NCBI RefSeq assembly: GCF_002262935.1
Contig: NZ_NPIA01000005.1
Location: 186,001-250,000, forward strand
DNA length: 64,000 nt
Direction: 5' to 3'
DNA from: Lottiidibacillus patelloidae
GTDB taxonomy: Bacteria; Bacillota; Bacilli; Bacillales; SA5d-4
Shown: positions 26,618-34,991 of the stretch, piece after piece
Layout of the letters: every line of letters begins with the position of its first letter
How positions within the stretch are numbered: position 1 is the stretch's first letter
Translations under genes and position numbers: made by a program
Notes under the pieces: generated by a model
What the model saw: the letters and a program-made list of their open reading frames with translations, nothing else
Told to the model about the DNA's origin: nothing
Databases searched by the model: none

Positions 26618-27572
26618 TTATACGTCGCTAGGCGTTCGCCTCGCTTTTCTATTGTCCAGATGCGAGCACCTTCGGCTCGAGGTCTGAAGCCAATCACTTC
26701 TAAAGACAAAAAGCGTCTTTAATCAGTGCTCGTCTTCAGCTTGTCGAAAATACCCGGTGTTCTCGCTTTTCTTTATTGATCCAGCTTCAGCAATCAACGT
26801 CTAGAAAACTTCACACTCTTCATTTCGATAAGTCTACATCGAATAGTTATCACTATTCGTGTATCCTTTATCTTAATCAGAGTGCTCCAGTATTTTACGC
26901 CGTTAACCGATTGCTTCAGCTTTTCTATTAATTTTTGAATGTTTTATGAACATTTTAGGAAACACTTGTACTTTTTAAAAAGAATAAGTAAACTAAATTT
27001 AGTTGATACGATTTACACCGTATTACTAGGACAGGAAAGAACCCGAGGACTTATATCCTCGGGTTCTTTCCGTTATTTTGCATATATTTGGATTCGAAGT
27101 GAAATTAGGGATTGCTTCAGCTTTTCTTATTTGTCTAGCTTCAGCAATCAACGTCTAGAAAACTTCACACTCTTCATTTCGATAAGTCAACATCATTCAG
27201 TGAAGTGGTTTCTAGAAAAGGCTCCTATCAACTAGAGAACTTCATACTACTCAATTACGATAAGTCAACATCAAAACGCTACGCTTTTTGTGTTTCCTTT
27301 ATCTCATTCGCAGTATTCCAGTTCCATCGTTGATGAACAGTCGCCTTTCCTTTTCGATGCATCCTTTATCTCAAACAAAGTGCTCCAGCTTATACGTCGC
27401 TAGGCGTTCACCTCGCTTTTCTATTGTCCAGCTGCGGCTCACAGCGACTAGTAACCTTCACACTTTTTATTTACGATAAGTCAACATCAACTCGAACTTC
27501 TCGTTGTGTTTCCTTTATCTCAAACAAAGTGCTCCAGCTTATACGTCGCTAGGCGTTCGCCTCGCTTTTCTA
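26618..27572. repeat. Family B repeat array between ywhD and pbpG
   Basis: Nearly 1 kb without a credible gene. It is built from recurring blocks: TACGTCGCTAGGCGTTC (from 26621, again near 27393 and 27545), AGCAATCAACGTCTAGAAAA with CTTCACACTCTTCATTTCGA (from about 26788 and 27144), GATAAGTCAACATC, and CTTTATCTCAAACAAAGTGC. Hairpins such as CGAATAG-TTATCA-CTATTCG (26840-26859) sit between blocks. Several units abut, as if copies had inserted into each other. Other copies are at 36994-37207 and, inverted, 54188-54412. Confidence 0.8.
27034..27071. terminator. Perfect 16-bp hairpin inside the repeat array
   Basis: GGAAAGAACCCGAGGA at 27034-27049 pairs over its full length with 27056-27071 across a 6-base loop. 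It has no strong T-tract on either side, so it may be a terminator relic or a separate palindromic element. It does not recur in the other family B copies. Confidence 0.5.
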
Positions 27573-29642
27573 TTAAAATAGGCGATCGATTATACCTTGG
27601 AACCAGCCGTCATCTTCATCTTCTTTTTCTGTTTGATTCTTACGCTCTTTAGTCTTCCGTGGATCTTTAATGTGCTCTGTACAAAATTCCACTGGCTCTG
27701 TGCCCTTTACGTAGTAGGTCATTTTTTGAATAGGGCATGCTTCTGTTGCTCTTTTTCCGTTTTGTGGATTAACTAACACAGCAATGACATCATCTGGCGT
27801 TTTTAAACTTTCACTTCGTTTATTTTTTAGCGTTTCTTCCATTACTCTTGCCCATATTCTTTTTGCGTAAATTAACTCTTTCACCTTTTCAATTTTTCGG
27901 TTGTCATCATACCCTATCCATACACCAACAGCTAATTGAGGAGTAAAACCAATCATCCAGCTGTCCGTCGGAGTAGAACCTGATTTCCCTGCCACTCTAC
28001 GCGATATTAAATTATTAATTGAAGAACCAGTTACTCGCATTTCAACTCCATTGAGCCGTTCGTCAAACATACCTTCCATTAGATTAGAAAGCAGAAATGT
28101 CGTAGTTGGATCTAGCACTTGCTCCTTTTCATAATCACGTTCGAATACAATATTACCTTGCTGATCAATCACTTTTTCAATAACGTGAGGTTCAATTTTC
28201 TTTCCGCCGTTAGCAATGATTGCGTAAGCATTTGTCATTTCCGAAACAGACATAAGTGAAGTTCCGAGTGGCAATGAAGGTACACTTGCAATATGACTTT
28301 TTATACCGAATTTTTTAATGTTCTCAACTACTTTATCAATACCTAAAAACAAGTTTGTTTTTACAGCGTAAATATTGTCAGACAAGGCGATGGCTTGCGC
28401 GAGCGTGATTGGACCATTTTGGTAGTAATTATTATAATTTGCTGGCGCATATACTTCACGACCTTCATCAAACGTAAATGAAGTTGGCTGGCTAAGTAAT
28501 TGTGTGGAAGCCGTAAAGCCATTTTCAAGTGCAGTATAATATACGAGCGGTTTAAAAGTCGACCCGGGCTGCCGTTTTGCTTGGACAGCTCGATTGAATG
28601 GGCTTTGCTCATAACTATTACCGCCAATCATCGCGATAACAGCACCTGATTTTGGGTCAATCGCAACGAGTGCTGATTGAATAGTTGAATCATGGTACAT
28701 TTCAACGTCGATAGCTTTTTCAGCCGTTTTTTGAACAAGTGGATGTAATGTTGTATACACTTTTAAACCGCCATTATTAATTAAGCGTTCACTAATTCCT
28801 AATTTGTTAAGAAGTTCATTTTTTACGATATCTTGAAAATATGGAGCGAGCCGATCAATTTTTTCTGTTTTTGATTTATAGACAAATTGAAGAGGCTCGT
28901 CCAAGGCTAATTTAGCTTCCTCAGCAGTAAGTTTATCTTGTTTTACCATTGCCTTTAAAATTGTTTTTTGCCTTGCTTTAGCATTTTTTTCATGGAGTTT
29001 AGGTGAATAGTAAGTAGGTCCTTTTGGGATACCTGCAAGAATAGTAGCCTCACTTAATGTTAACTCCATTGCAGGTTTATCAAAATAATAATTGGCAGCA
29101 GCTTCAATGCCGTACATACCATGACCGTAATAGATCGTATTTAAGTAGCCTTCGAGAATTTGTTGTTTATCATAATGAGCCTCTAGACGAAGCGTATACA
29201 AAGCTTCATGTAACTTTCGTTTCCAAGTTTTATCGTGCTCTAAAAATAAGTTCCGCGCATATTGCTGCGTAATTGTACTAGCCCCTTGCACTTTAGCCAT
29301 TGACTTTAAATCCGCAATTGCAGCACCGACAATTCTTTTATAGTCAAAACCATCATGGTCAAAAAACTTCCGGTCTTCAATAGAAATAGTTGCGTGTATT
29401 AGGTGTTCTGAAATTTGCTCTAAAGGAACCCAATATCGTTTCTGTCCGTTGTTTGTCTCACCGATAATTGTACCGTCACTTGCATAAAATATCGACGATT
29501 GGGAAACGACAAGAGGAGGTGGACCTAAAGCTTTCACATAAAGAAGTAGTCCAATTATGGAAAGAATAATTAGAAAAGTAAATGTGCTAGCAAGAGCAAA
29601 TAGGACTTTGAAAACCTTGCGCACTTTGCGATTCATATTCAT
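27573..29642 (-). CDS. pbpG: Bifunctional penicillin-binding protein, class A (PbpG/PBP2d type)
   Basis: A protein of about 689 residues. A membrane helix at about 15-38 anchors it. The glycosyltransferase domain has EDRKFFDHDG with catalytic Glu89, GASTITQQYARNLFLE and the following KRKLHEA. The transpeptidase domain has RQPGSTFKP with nucleophile Ser361, ALSDN and GKSGST. All motifs are intact. B. subtilis PbpG (YwhE) is made in the forespore and helps build the germ cell wall; the same neighbourhood (ywhD, speE, speB) supports orthology. I place the start at ATG 29642, after GGGGTGG. The C-terminal tail is highly charged. Confidence 0.92.
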   Translation of the reverse strand: MNMNRKVRKVFKVLFALASTFTFLIILSIIGLLLYVKALGPPPLVVSQSSIFYASDGTIIGETNNGQKRYWVPLEQISEHLIHATISIEDRKFFDHDGFDYKRIVGAAIADLKSMAKVQGASTITQQYARNLFLEHDKTWKRKLHEALYTLRLEAHYDKQQILEGYLNTIYYGHGMYGIEAAANYYFDKPAMELTLSEATILAGIPKGPTYYSPKLHEKNAKARQKTILKAMVKQDKLTAEEAKLALDEPLQFVYKSKTEKIDRLAPYFQDIVKNELLNKLGISERLINNGGLKVYTTLHPLVQKTAEKAIDVEMYHDSTIQSALVAIDPKSGAVIAMIGGNSYEQSPFNRAVQAKRQPGSTFKPLVYYTALENGFTASTQLLSQPTSFTFDEGREVYAPANYNNYYQNGPITLAQAIALSDNIYAVKTNLFLGIDKVVENIKKFGIKSHIASVPSLPLGTSLMSVSEMTNAYAIIANGGKKIEPHVIEKVIDQQGNIVFERDYEKEQVLDPTTTFLLSNLMEGMFDERLNGVEMRVTGSSINNLISRRVAGKSGSTPTDSWMIGFTPQLAVGVWIGYDDNRKIEKVKELIYAKRIWARVMEETLKNKRSESLKTPDDVIAVLVNPQNGKRATEACPIQKMTYYVKGTEPVEFCTEHIKDPRKTKERKNQTEKEDEDDGWFQGIIDRLF

Positions 29643-29745
29643 AGAAATCCACCCCAATACTTTAATCTTTGTTACAGTATTGGATAGTTTGTCGAAATCT
29701 AAACATTTTTGTATATAGGAGTATTTTAAAATAAAAAAATTATAC

Positions 29746-29773
29746 TTGCTTTTTTATTCCATTACTCTATACT
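29746..29773 (+). promoter_or_regulatory. Possible promoter for speE-speB
   Basis: TTGCTT at 29746-29751 and TATACT at 29768-29773 with a 16-base spacer. The -35 match is only partial. Confidence 0.35.
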
Positions 29774-29844
29774 TAGCTTGTTTGTAATTATCAATTTAGG
29801 GAACATTTAATAAAGATGGTTAACTTATGGAAAGGATGATAAAT

Positions 29845-30675
29845 ATGGGTGGAACTTGGTTTACTGAAAAACAAACAGACAACTACGGAATTACAATGAA
29901 AATTAACCGTACGTTACATACAGAGCAAACGGATTTTCAAAAGTTAGAGATGGTAGAAACAGCAGAGTGGGGGAACATGCTTATTTTAGATGGCATGGTC
30001 ATGACGACAAAGAAAGATGAGTTCGTTTACCATGAAATGGTTGCTCACGTACCGTTGTTTACACACCCTAACCCGAAGAAGGTATTAGTAGTAGGTGGTG
30101 GAGACGGCGGAGTAATTCGTGAAGTCTTAAAACACCCAAGTGTGGAAAAAGCAGTTTTAGTTGAAATTGACGGAAAAGTTATCGAGTATTCTAAAAAGTA
30201 CTTACCTTCGATTGCTGGTGCTTTAGATGACGCGCGTGTAGATGTACAAGTTGATGATGGATTTATGCACATTGCTAAAAGTGAAAATGAGTATGACGTG
30301 ATTATGGTTGACTCTACTGAGCCTGTTGGCCCAGCTGTTAACTTATTTACAAAAGGATTTTATGCTGGTATCTCAAAGGCATTAAAAGATGACGGAATTT
30401 TTGTCGCGCAAACAGATAATCCTTGGTTTAAAGCTGAATTAATCCAAACAGTATTTAAAGATGTTAGCGAAATTTTCCCAATTACACGCCTTTATACTGC
30501 ACATATTCCAACATATCCTAGTGGTTTATGGACGTTTACAATCGGATCTAAAAAACACGATCCTCTTGCGATTAGCGAAGAGCGTTTCCATGAGATTGAC
30601 ACGAAGTATTATACAAAAGAGCTACACAATGCAGCGTTCGCTCTGCCAAAGTTCGTAGCAGATTTAACGAAGTAA
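29845..30675 (+). CDS. speE: Spermidine synthase
   Basis: A cytosolic aminopropyltransferase of 276 residues that makes spermidine from putrescine and decarboxylated S-adenosylmethionine. Motifs: [39 protein letters not shown], the cofactor loop [16 protein letters not shown], and [18 protein letters not shown] with the catalytic Asp region. The start is ATG 29845, 7 bases after AAAGGAT; it gives exactly the usual family length. It forms an operon with speB, 12 bases downstream. Confidence 0.95.
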   Translation: MGGTWFTEKQTDNYGITMKINRTLHTEQTDFQKLEMVETAEWGNMLILDGMVMTTKKDEFVYHEMVAHVPLFTHPNPKKVLVVGGGDGGVIREVLKHPSVEKAVLVEIDGKVIEYSKKYLPSIAGALDDARVDVQVDDGFMHIAKSENEYDVIMVDSTEPVGPAVNLFTKGFYAGISKALKDDGIFVAQTDNPWFKAELIQTVFKDVSEIFPITRLYTAHIPTYPSGLWTFTIGSKKHDPLAISEERFHEIDTKYYTKELHNAAFALPKFVADLTK

Positions 30676-30687
30676 GGGGAGAAAAAA

Positions 30688-31560
30688 ATGCGTTTTGATG
30701 AAGCTTATTCTGGAAATGTATTTATTAAAAGCCACGGAAACTATGATGAAAGCGATGTTGTCATCTACGGGATGCCGATGGATTGGACAGTAAGTTTCCG
30801 TCCTGGTTCACGTTTCGGTCCAGCAAAAATTCGTGAAGTATCGTTAGGGCTTGAAGAGTATAGCCCATATTTAGATCGTCATTTAGAACAAGTGAAATAC
30901 TTTGATGCTGGTGATATCCCATTACCATTTGGTAATCCGCAACGAAGCATAGACATGATTGAAGAGTATGTCGGTACATTACTAGAGGCAGGAAAATTCC
31001 CGCTTGGAATTGGTGGAGAGCACTTAGTATCATGGCCAATTTTCAAAGCGTTCAAGAAGAAGTATGACGACTTTGTAGTCATTCATATTGATGCTCATGC
31101 TGATTTGCGCGAAGAGTACGAAGGTGAGCCATTATCGCACTCAACGCCAATACGTAAAGCGTGTGAACTTTTAGGGCCTGAAAATGTTTATTCATTCGGA
31201 ATTCGCTCTGGTATGCAAGAGGAATTTGAATTTGCAAAAACTTCAGGAATGCACATGTCCAAATTTGAAGTAGCTGAGCCATTAAAAGAAATTTTACCGA
31301 CACTTGCTGGTCGTAATGTTTATGTGACGATTGATATTGACGTATTAGACCCAGCTCATGCTCCTGGAACAGGAACAGCCGAGGCTGGTGGAATTACATC
31401 AAAAGAATTGTTAGAAGCAATTATGTTAATTGCAAAATCAGAAGTAAACGTTATTGGTGCTGACTTAGTAGAAGTAGCTCCAGTATATGACCACTCTGAA
31501 CAAACAGCAATTGCTGCAAGTAAGTTTATTCGTGAAATGCTATTAGGTTGGACAAAATAA
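30688..31560 (+). CDS. speB: Agmatinase
   Basis: A 290-residue ureohydrolase that converts agmatine to putrescine and urea, supplying the substrate of SpeE. The two-manganese site motifs are visible: GGEHLVSWPI, HIDAHADLREEYEG and TIDIDVLDPAHAPGTGTAE. Length equals the B. subtilis enzyme. The start is ATG 30688 behind AAGGGGAG. The polyamine route here is therefore arginine to agmatine (decarboxylase elsewhere) to putrescine to spermidine. Confidence 0.95.
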   Translation: MRFDEAYSGNVFIKSHGNYDESDVVIYGMPMDWTVSFRPGSRFGPAKIREVSLGLEEYSPYLDRHLEQVKYFDAGDIPLPFGNPQRSIDMIEEYVGTLLEAGKFPLGIGGEHLVSWPIFKAFKKKYDDFVVIHIDAHADLREEYEGEPLSHSTPIRKACELLGPENVYSFGIRSGMQEEFEFAKTSGMHMSKFEVAEPLKEILPTLAGRNVYVTIDIDVLDPAHAPGTGTAEAGGITSKELLEAIMLIAKSEVNVIGADLVEVAPVYDHSEQTAIAASKFIREMLLGWTK

Positions 31561-31570
31561 TACAGTTTTC

Positions 31571-31600
31571 AAAAGTCGCCATATATAGGCGACTTTTTTT
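31571..31600 (+). terminator. Rho-independent terminator after speB
   Basis: AAAGTCGCC at 31572-31580 pairs with GGCGACTTT at 31588-31596, followed by T residues. Confidence 0.9.
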
Positions 31601-31631
31601 CTGGTAAAATAACAGAAAAATAAGAATGTTA

Positions 31632-31657
31632 TGAAACGTAAGTGCTCCTTCCTCGTC
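31632..31657 (+). promoter_or_regulatory. ECF-type promoter for the first permease pair
   Basis: TGAAAC at 31632-31637, a 16-base spacer and CGTC at 31654-31657, the form used by extracytoplasmic-function sigma factors of Bacillus. The flanks also match the second copy at 33692: TT-ATGAAAC and CGTCAT in both. The gene start is about 65 bases downstream. Confidence 0.7.
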
Positions 31658-31721
31658 ATAACGACAGGTGGAACTGACACAAAAGAGAGATAACATTTAA
31701 TTTGATCGAGGGGGAAGCAAT

Positions 31722-32570
31722 TTGAATGGCTCGATGCGCTACATTTTTCAGTTTATTGTCGCTTGTTTAGGCATCATCTTAATTGGGATAATTCCTGTTA
31801 TTTTTTATGCAATTGTAAAGTTATTTAAGGATTTAAAAGATATATTAATCACCTTATTTAACCTTGGAGACTTAACATATACCGTTAAGGGGACAGTTAG
31901 GCCAGTTTTTCCAGCAATAATAGAACCTTATCTTTATTCCATGACGGTTTTGTTTGTCGCTTTAATAATTGGCGTTGTTTCAGCGGTCATCCTAACGTAC
32001 ATAACAATGTTACTTCATAGAAAAATAATAAATGGAATAAAGTTTGTCGTATTTATTTTAGAGTCTCTCCCAGATATATTTGTAATTTTACTTGTCCAAG
32101 CATTTATTATTTTTATATATCATAAAACAGATACACTATTGTTCAGCATTGCTGTCTATAAAGAGAAAATCTATTTTCTACCTATAATTTGCCTGGCCGT
32201 TTTACCCGCAGTACAATTTTATAAAATTTTAATCTTAATCTTCGAAGAAGAACTCGAGCAGCCTTACGTGGAATTAGCACGTGGAAAAGGAATGAAAAAA
32301 AGTTGGATATTATTAAATCATGTCCTTCGTAATGCTGCCATTAGCATGTTTTATCATTCGAAGTCGATTTTATGGTTTATGCTTTCCAACCTGTTAATTT
32401 TAGAATACTTATTCAATCTGTTTGGAATAACAACGTTCTTAAGAGAATATATGACACCATCAATCTTTACGATTGGCGTTTTCATGATATTCTTCCCATT
32501 ATTTATTATTTATAGTGTTGGAGAAAGATTGATTTTAAGATTGAAAGAAAGAGAGGCTGCAAAAATATGA
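31722..32570 (+). CDS. Oligopeptide-type ABC permease, B subunit, pair 1
   Basis: A 282-residue membrane protein with about six helices, starting at TTG 31722, 7 bases after GAGGGGG. The core AVILTYITMLLHRK, ESLPDIFVILLVQA, and the EAA loop EQPYVELARGKGMKKSWILL followed by NHVLRNAAISMF fit the DppB/OppB permease family. It is closely related to the protein at 34992-35891; long stretches such as LPIICLAVLPAVQFYK are identical. Its loop near residues 45-60 is shorter than in that paralogue. It overlaps the next gene by 4 bases. No ATPase or binding protein is adjacent. Confidence 0.8.
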   Translation: MNGSMRYIFQFIVACLGIILIGIIPVIFYAIVKLFKDLKDILITLFNLGDLTYTVKGTVRPVFPAIIEPYLYSMTVLFVALIIGVVSAVILTYITMLLHRKIINGIKFVVFILESLPDIFVILLVQAFIIFIYHKTDTLLFSIAVYKEKIYFLPIICLAVLPAVQFYKILILIFEEELEQPYVELARGKGMKKSWILLNHVLRNAAISMFYHSKSILWFMLSNLLILEYLFNLFGITTFLREYMTPSIFTIGVFMIFFPLFIIYSVGERLILRLKEREAAKI

Positions 32571-33601
32571 TAATACTTCGGTTGTTTAAAAACCCACTCT
32601 TTCTCATTGGATTTATTGTGATTTTTGGCTTAATTACAGCTAGTTTCGTCCATAAATTTGTGTACGACAATGAAATTAAACAAGTAATGTTTTTGCTAGA
32701 TGATAATGGTGACTTAATTGACGCTGCACCGATTGATCCTTCGAAGGAATTTCCACTAGGAACAGACAGTGGCGGTAGAGATATGTTAATGATGTTAATA
32801 TCCGGAACGAAATATACATTGTTATTTGCTTTTTCGGTCGCGTTTTTCCGAGTGTTATTTTCGATTGCCCTCGGAGTTTTATATGGTACTTATTTATTGA
32901 AATTTAAAGAGTATATTGATCGCTTCGTCGATGCTTTTCATTTTATCCCATTAACATTGATTGCCTATTACATTTTAGAGCCGATTTTGTATCAATCGAC
33001 AATGGGCTTTGGCTTTACATTTCAAGAGAGAATTATTTTAGAAGGACTCGTGCTAATTGTTTTAGCTATTCCAATCACATCCGTTTTAATTGCAAATGAA
33101 ATAGAGCTTGTCTTGAAGAAGGAATTTATTTTAAGCGCTAAAACACTTGGTGGATCAAAATTTCACATTATGTGGAAGCATATTCGCCCCCATTTACTCG
33201 GACGTATGGCAATTATTTATGGACAACAAGTTGTTCAAGTGCTTCTAGTTTTAGCTCATCTTGGCTTATTAAAATTATTTCTCGGTGGAACGATTGTTGA
33301 TTATACGATAATGGGAGATAGACCTAAGACATTGTCTTATGAATGGTCTGGAATGATTGGGAGTTCAATGAGGTGGTTCCATTCAGATGCAGAATATATT
33401 TTTTATGCCCCAATATTATTCTTCGCTGTTTCCATTTTAGCAATGAACTTTATGTTGGAAGGCTTTAAACGTGTGACGAATGATCGAACACATTTAAAGA
33501 AAAAAGCCCGAAAAGAAGCTAAGAAATTTAATAACAAAAAAAATAGTAACGTTGAAATTTCGAGTGACATGTTCGAATTAAAGAAACCAATACGAGAGTA
33601 G
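32567..33601 (+). CDS. Oligopeptide-type ABC permease, C subunit, pair 1
   Basis: A 344-residue membrane protein of the DppC/OppC family. After the first helix comes the typical FPLGTDSGGRDMLMMLISG. The EAA loop is KKEFILSAKTLGGSKFHIMW followed by KHIRPHLLGRMAIIYGQQ. Later segments are YEWSGMIGSSMRWF and NFMLEGFKRV. Unusually, a basic tail follows (LKKKARKEAKKFNNKKN) and ends in SSDMFELKKP, seen in similar form in the paralogue at 35888-36910. Translation is probably coupled to the B subunit through the ATGA overlap. The transported substrate is unknown. Confidence 0.8.
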   Translation: MIILRLFKNPLFLIGFIVIFGLITASFVHKFVYDNEIKQVMFLLDDNGDLIDAAPIDPSKEFPLGTDSGGRDMLMMLISGTKYTLLFAFSVAFFRVLFSIALGVLYGTYLLKFKEYIDRFVDAFHFIPLTLIAYYILEPILYQSTMGFGFTFQERIILEGLVLIVLAIPITSVLIANEIELVLKKEFILSAKTLGGSKFHIMWKHIRPHLLGRMAIIYGQQVVQVLLVLAHLGLLKLFLGGTIVDYTIMGDRPKTLSYEWSGMIGSSMRWFHSDAEYIFYAPILFFAVSILAMNFMLEGFKRVTNDRTHLKKKARKEAKKFNNKKNSNVEISSDMFELKKPIRE

Positions 33602-33610
33602 CATTGGCAG

Positions 33611-33635
33611 ACTCCGATTAATTTCGGAGTTTTTT
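33611..33635 (+). terminator. Rho-independent terminator after permease pair 1
   Basis: ACTCCGA at 33611-33617 pairs with TCGGAGT at 33624-33630, followed by TTTTT. It isolates pair 1 from the sigma operon. Confidence 0.85.
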
Positions 33636-33691
33636 CTTTAGGACTCCAATATATGGTAAAATATACAAAATGCTGAATAGTATTAATTTTA

Positions 33692-33717
33692 TGAAACCAA
33701 CTGCTTAGTAGATCGTC
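33692..33717 (+). promoter_or_regulatory. ECF-type promoter for the sigma factor operon
   Basis: TGAAAC at 33692-33697, a 16-base spacer and CGTC at 33714-33717, the same form and spacing as at 31632. It lies 39 bases before the sigma gene, which predicts autoregulation. Confidence 0.72.
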
Positions 33718-33755
33718 ATTACTAATAGTATGAAAACAAATGGTGGTGAAAAATA

Positions 33756-34310
33756 GTGAAAAATAGGGATTCCCTTTATTTAGAACGCGCGTACGAAGAA
33801 CAGCGCTTTACTGTGCTCCTTGATGAATATGGAGAAAAACTAACGAGACTTGCTTACACATATGTAAAGGATTGGGGTAAAGCAGAAGATATCGTCCAAG
33901 ATACCTTTATTAGTTTTTATGAAAAACAACATCAGTTTCGCGGCGAATGCTCATTGAAAAACTGGTTGTTTAAATTAACAATTAACCGGTGCAAAGACTA
34001 TTTGAAAAGTAGTGCGTACAAACGCCTCATCTTCGGTACGATTTTAGAAAAGTGGATACCTACGACAAATACTTCACCAGAATTAAAGTTGATTACTAAG
34101 AATGAATATGAACAATTAGCAACGCACATTATGAATCTACCAATTAAATATAGAGAATGTATTATTTTTTACTACCAAGAGGAACTATCCATTGCTGAAA
34201 TGAGTCAAATGCTCCAGGAAAAAGAATCAACAATTAAAACGAGACTGCACCGAGCAAGAGAAATGTTAAAGAAGGAAATGGTTGCAGAGGAGCGTGACAG
34301 CAATGGATAA
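33756..34310 (+). CDS. ECF RNA polymerase sigma factor
   Basis: A 184-residue group IV sigma factor. Region 2 contains LTRLAYTYVKDWGKAEDIVQ followed by DTFISFYEKQHQFRGECS and LKNWLFKLTINRCKDYL. Region 4 contains LPIKYRECIIFYYQEELSI, AEMSQMLQEKESTIKTRLHR and AREMLKKE. It resembles the SigM/SigV/SigX class, but I cannot name a subtype. The start is GTG 33756, 7 bases after GGTGGTG. Its stop overlaps the next gene by 8 bases, the usual arrangement for sigma and anti-sigma genes. A matching ECF promoter lies directly upstream. Confidence 0.9.
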   Translation: MKNRDSLYLERAYEEQRFTVLLDEYGEKLTRLAYTYVKDWGKAEDIVQDTFISFYEKQHQFRGECSLKNWLFKLTINRCKDYLKSSAYKRLIFGTILEKWIPTTNTSPELKLITKNEYEQLATHIMNLPIKYRECIIFYYQEELSIAEMSQMLQEKESTIKTRLHRAREMLKKEMVAEERDSNG

Positions 34311-34971
34311 AATGCTTAAAGATCTAGATAAAGTAATGGATGAAGCAGTTTACCAAAGAAAAAGATTCAATGATAAACAGAAACAAGATATCCTACAAAA
34401 AATAAACATGAAGAATGAACGAAAAAATAGTTCGTTTAGATACCGTCTACATCAAGCACTTTCGATAGCCGCAGTATGTATCTTGTTTGTATCGGTATTT
34501 AGCTTAGTTTATATCGAAAAAAAATCAACTACTAAGAAAAATGAAGAAAAAATCGAGCTACAAGGCTTTCAAGAACCTGTAGCGAGCATTGCGCTCATTA
34601 AAAGAATAGAAGAATTACTAGTCCGTGAAAATATTATTTATAAAGCGGAGTACCACAAAGTTGACCACCATATTAACTTAATCATCACAGTATCAAATGA
34701 ATTAAGCTCAAAACAAATTACGGAAGTGGCAGAGCAATTCTTAAAAAGAGGGTCGATTATTTATGAAAACTTACCGTCTGCAGCAGTGTTTGATGGGGTA
34801 GTCGATGTGTGGGAATCATATAGTTTAACAATTGAAATGAAAACTCTCCCAAGCTGGAATGTCAATTACGGTTCAGGAAATCAACTATTAAATACAAATG
34901 AAAAAATTGTTTTAAAAGGTTCGAAAGAAAAGAAAAGTAAAGAGATTGATTGGTCTTTAATAGATAATTAG
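34303..34971 (+). CDS. Probable membrane anti-sigma factor
   Basis: A protein of about 222 residues. The cytoplasmic N terminus of some 45 residues is helical and charged (LKDLDKVMDEAVYQRKRFND). One membrane helix follows (LSIAAVCILFVSVFSLVYIE). The remaining 150 residues are extracytoplasmic and contain EELLVRENIIYKAEYHKVDH and SNELSSKQITEVAEQFLKR. No HxxxCxxC zinc motif is present, so it is not a ZAS-type anti-sigma. Anti-sigma function is inferred from coupling to the sigma gene and from topology. Start ATG 34303, after AGAGGAG; no known family recognised for the sensor part. Confidence 0.7.
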   Translation: MDKMLKDLDKVMDEAVYQRKRFNDKQKQDILQKINMKNERKNSSFRYRLHQALSIAAVCILFVSVFSLVYIEKKSTTKKNEEKIELQGFQEPVASIALIKRIEELLVRENIIYKAEYHKVDHHINLIITVSNELSSKQITEVAEQFLKRGSIIYENLPSAAVFDGVVDVWESYSLTIEMKTLPSWNVNYGSGNQLLNTNEKIVLKGSKEKKSKEIDWSLIDN

Positions 34972-34991
34972 AGTGGAGCAGGGGTGAATGT

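Noticed and set aside
26939-27479. Two plus-strand frames of 98 and 63 codons
   Set aside because: They consist of family B repeat blocks read in one frame; no conserved protein features.
26618-27572. CRISPR array
   Set aside because: Repeat blocks are of unequal length and spacing, contain their own hairpins and recur at other loci; no cas genes.
33756-34310. Assignment of the ECF sigma factor as SigM, SigV, SigX or SigW
   Set aside because: The sequence is generic for the class, and the gene neighbourhood matches none of those loci in B. subtilis.
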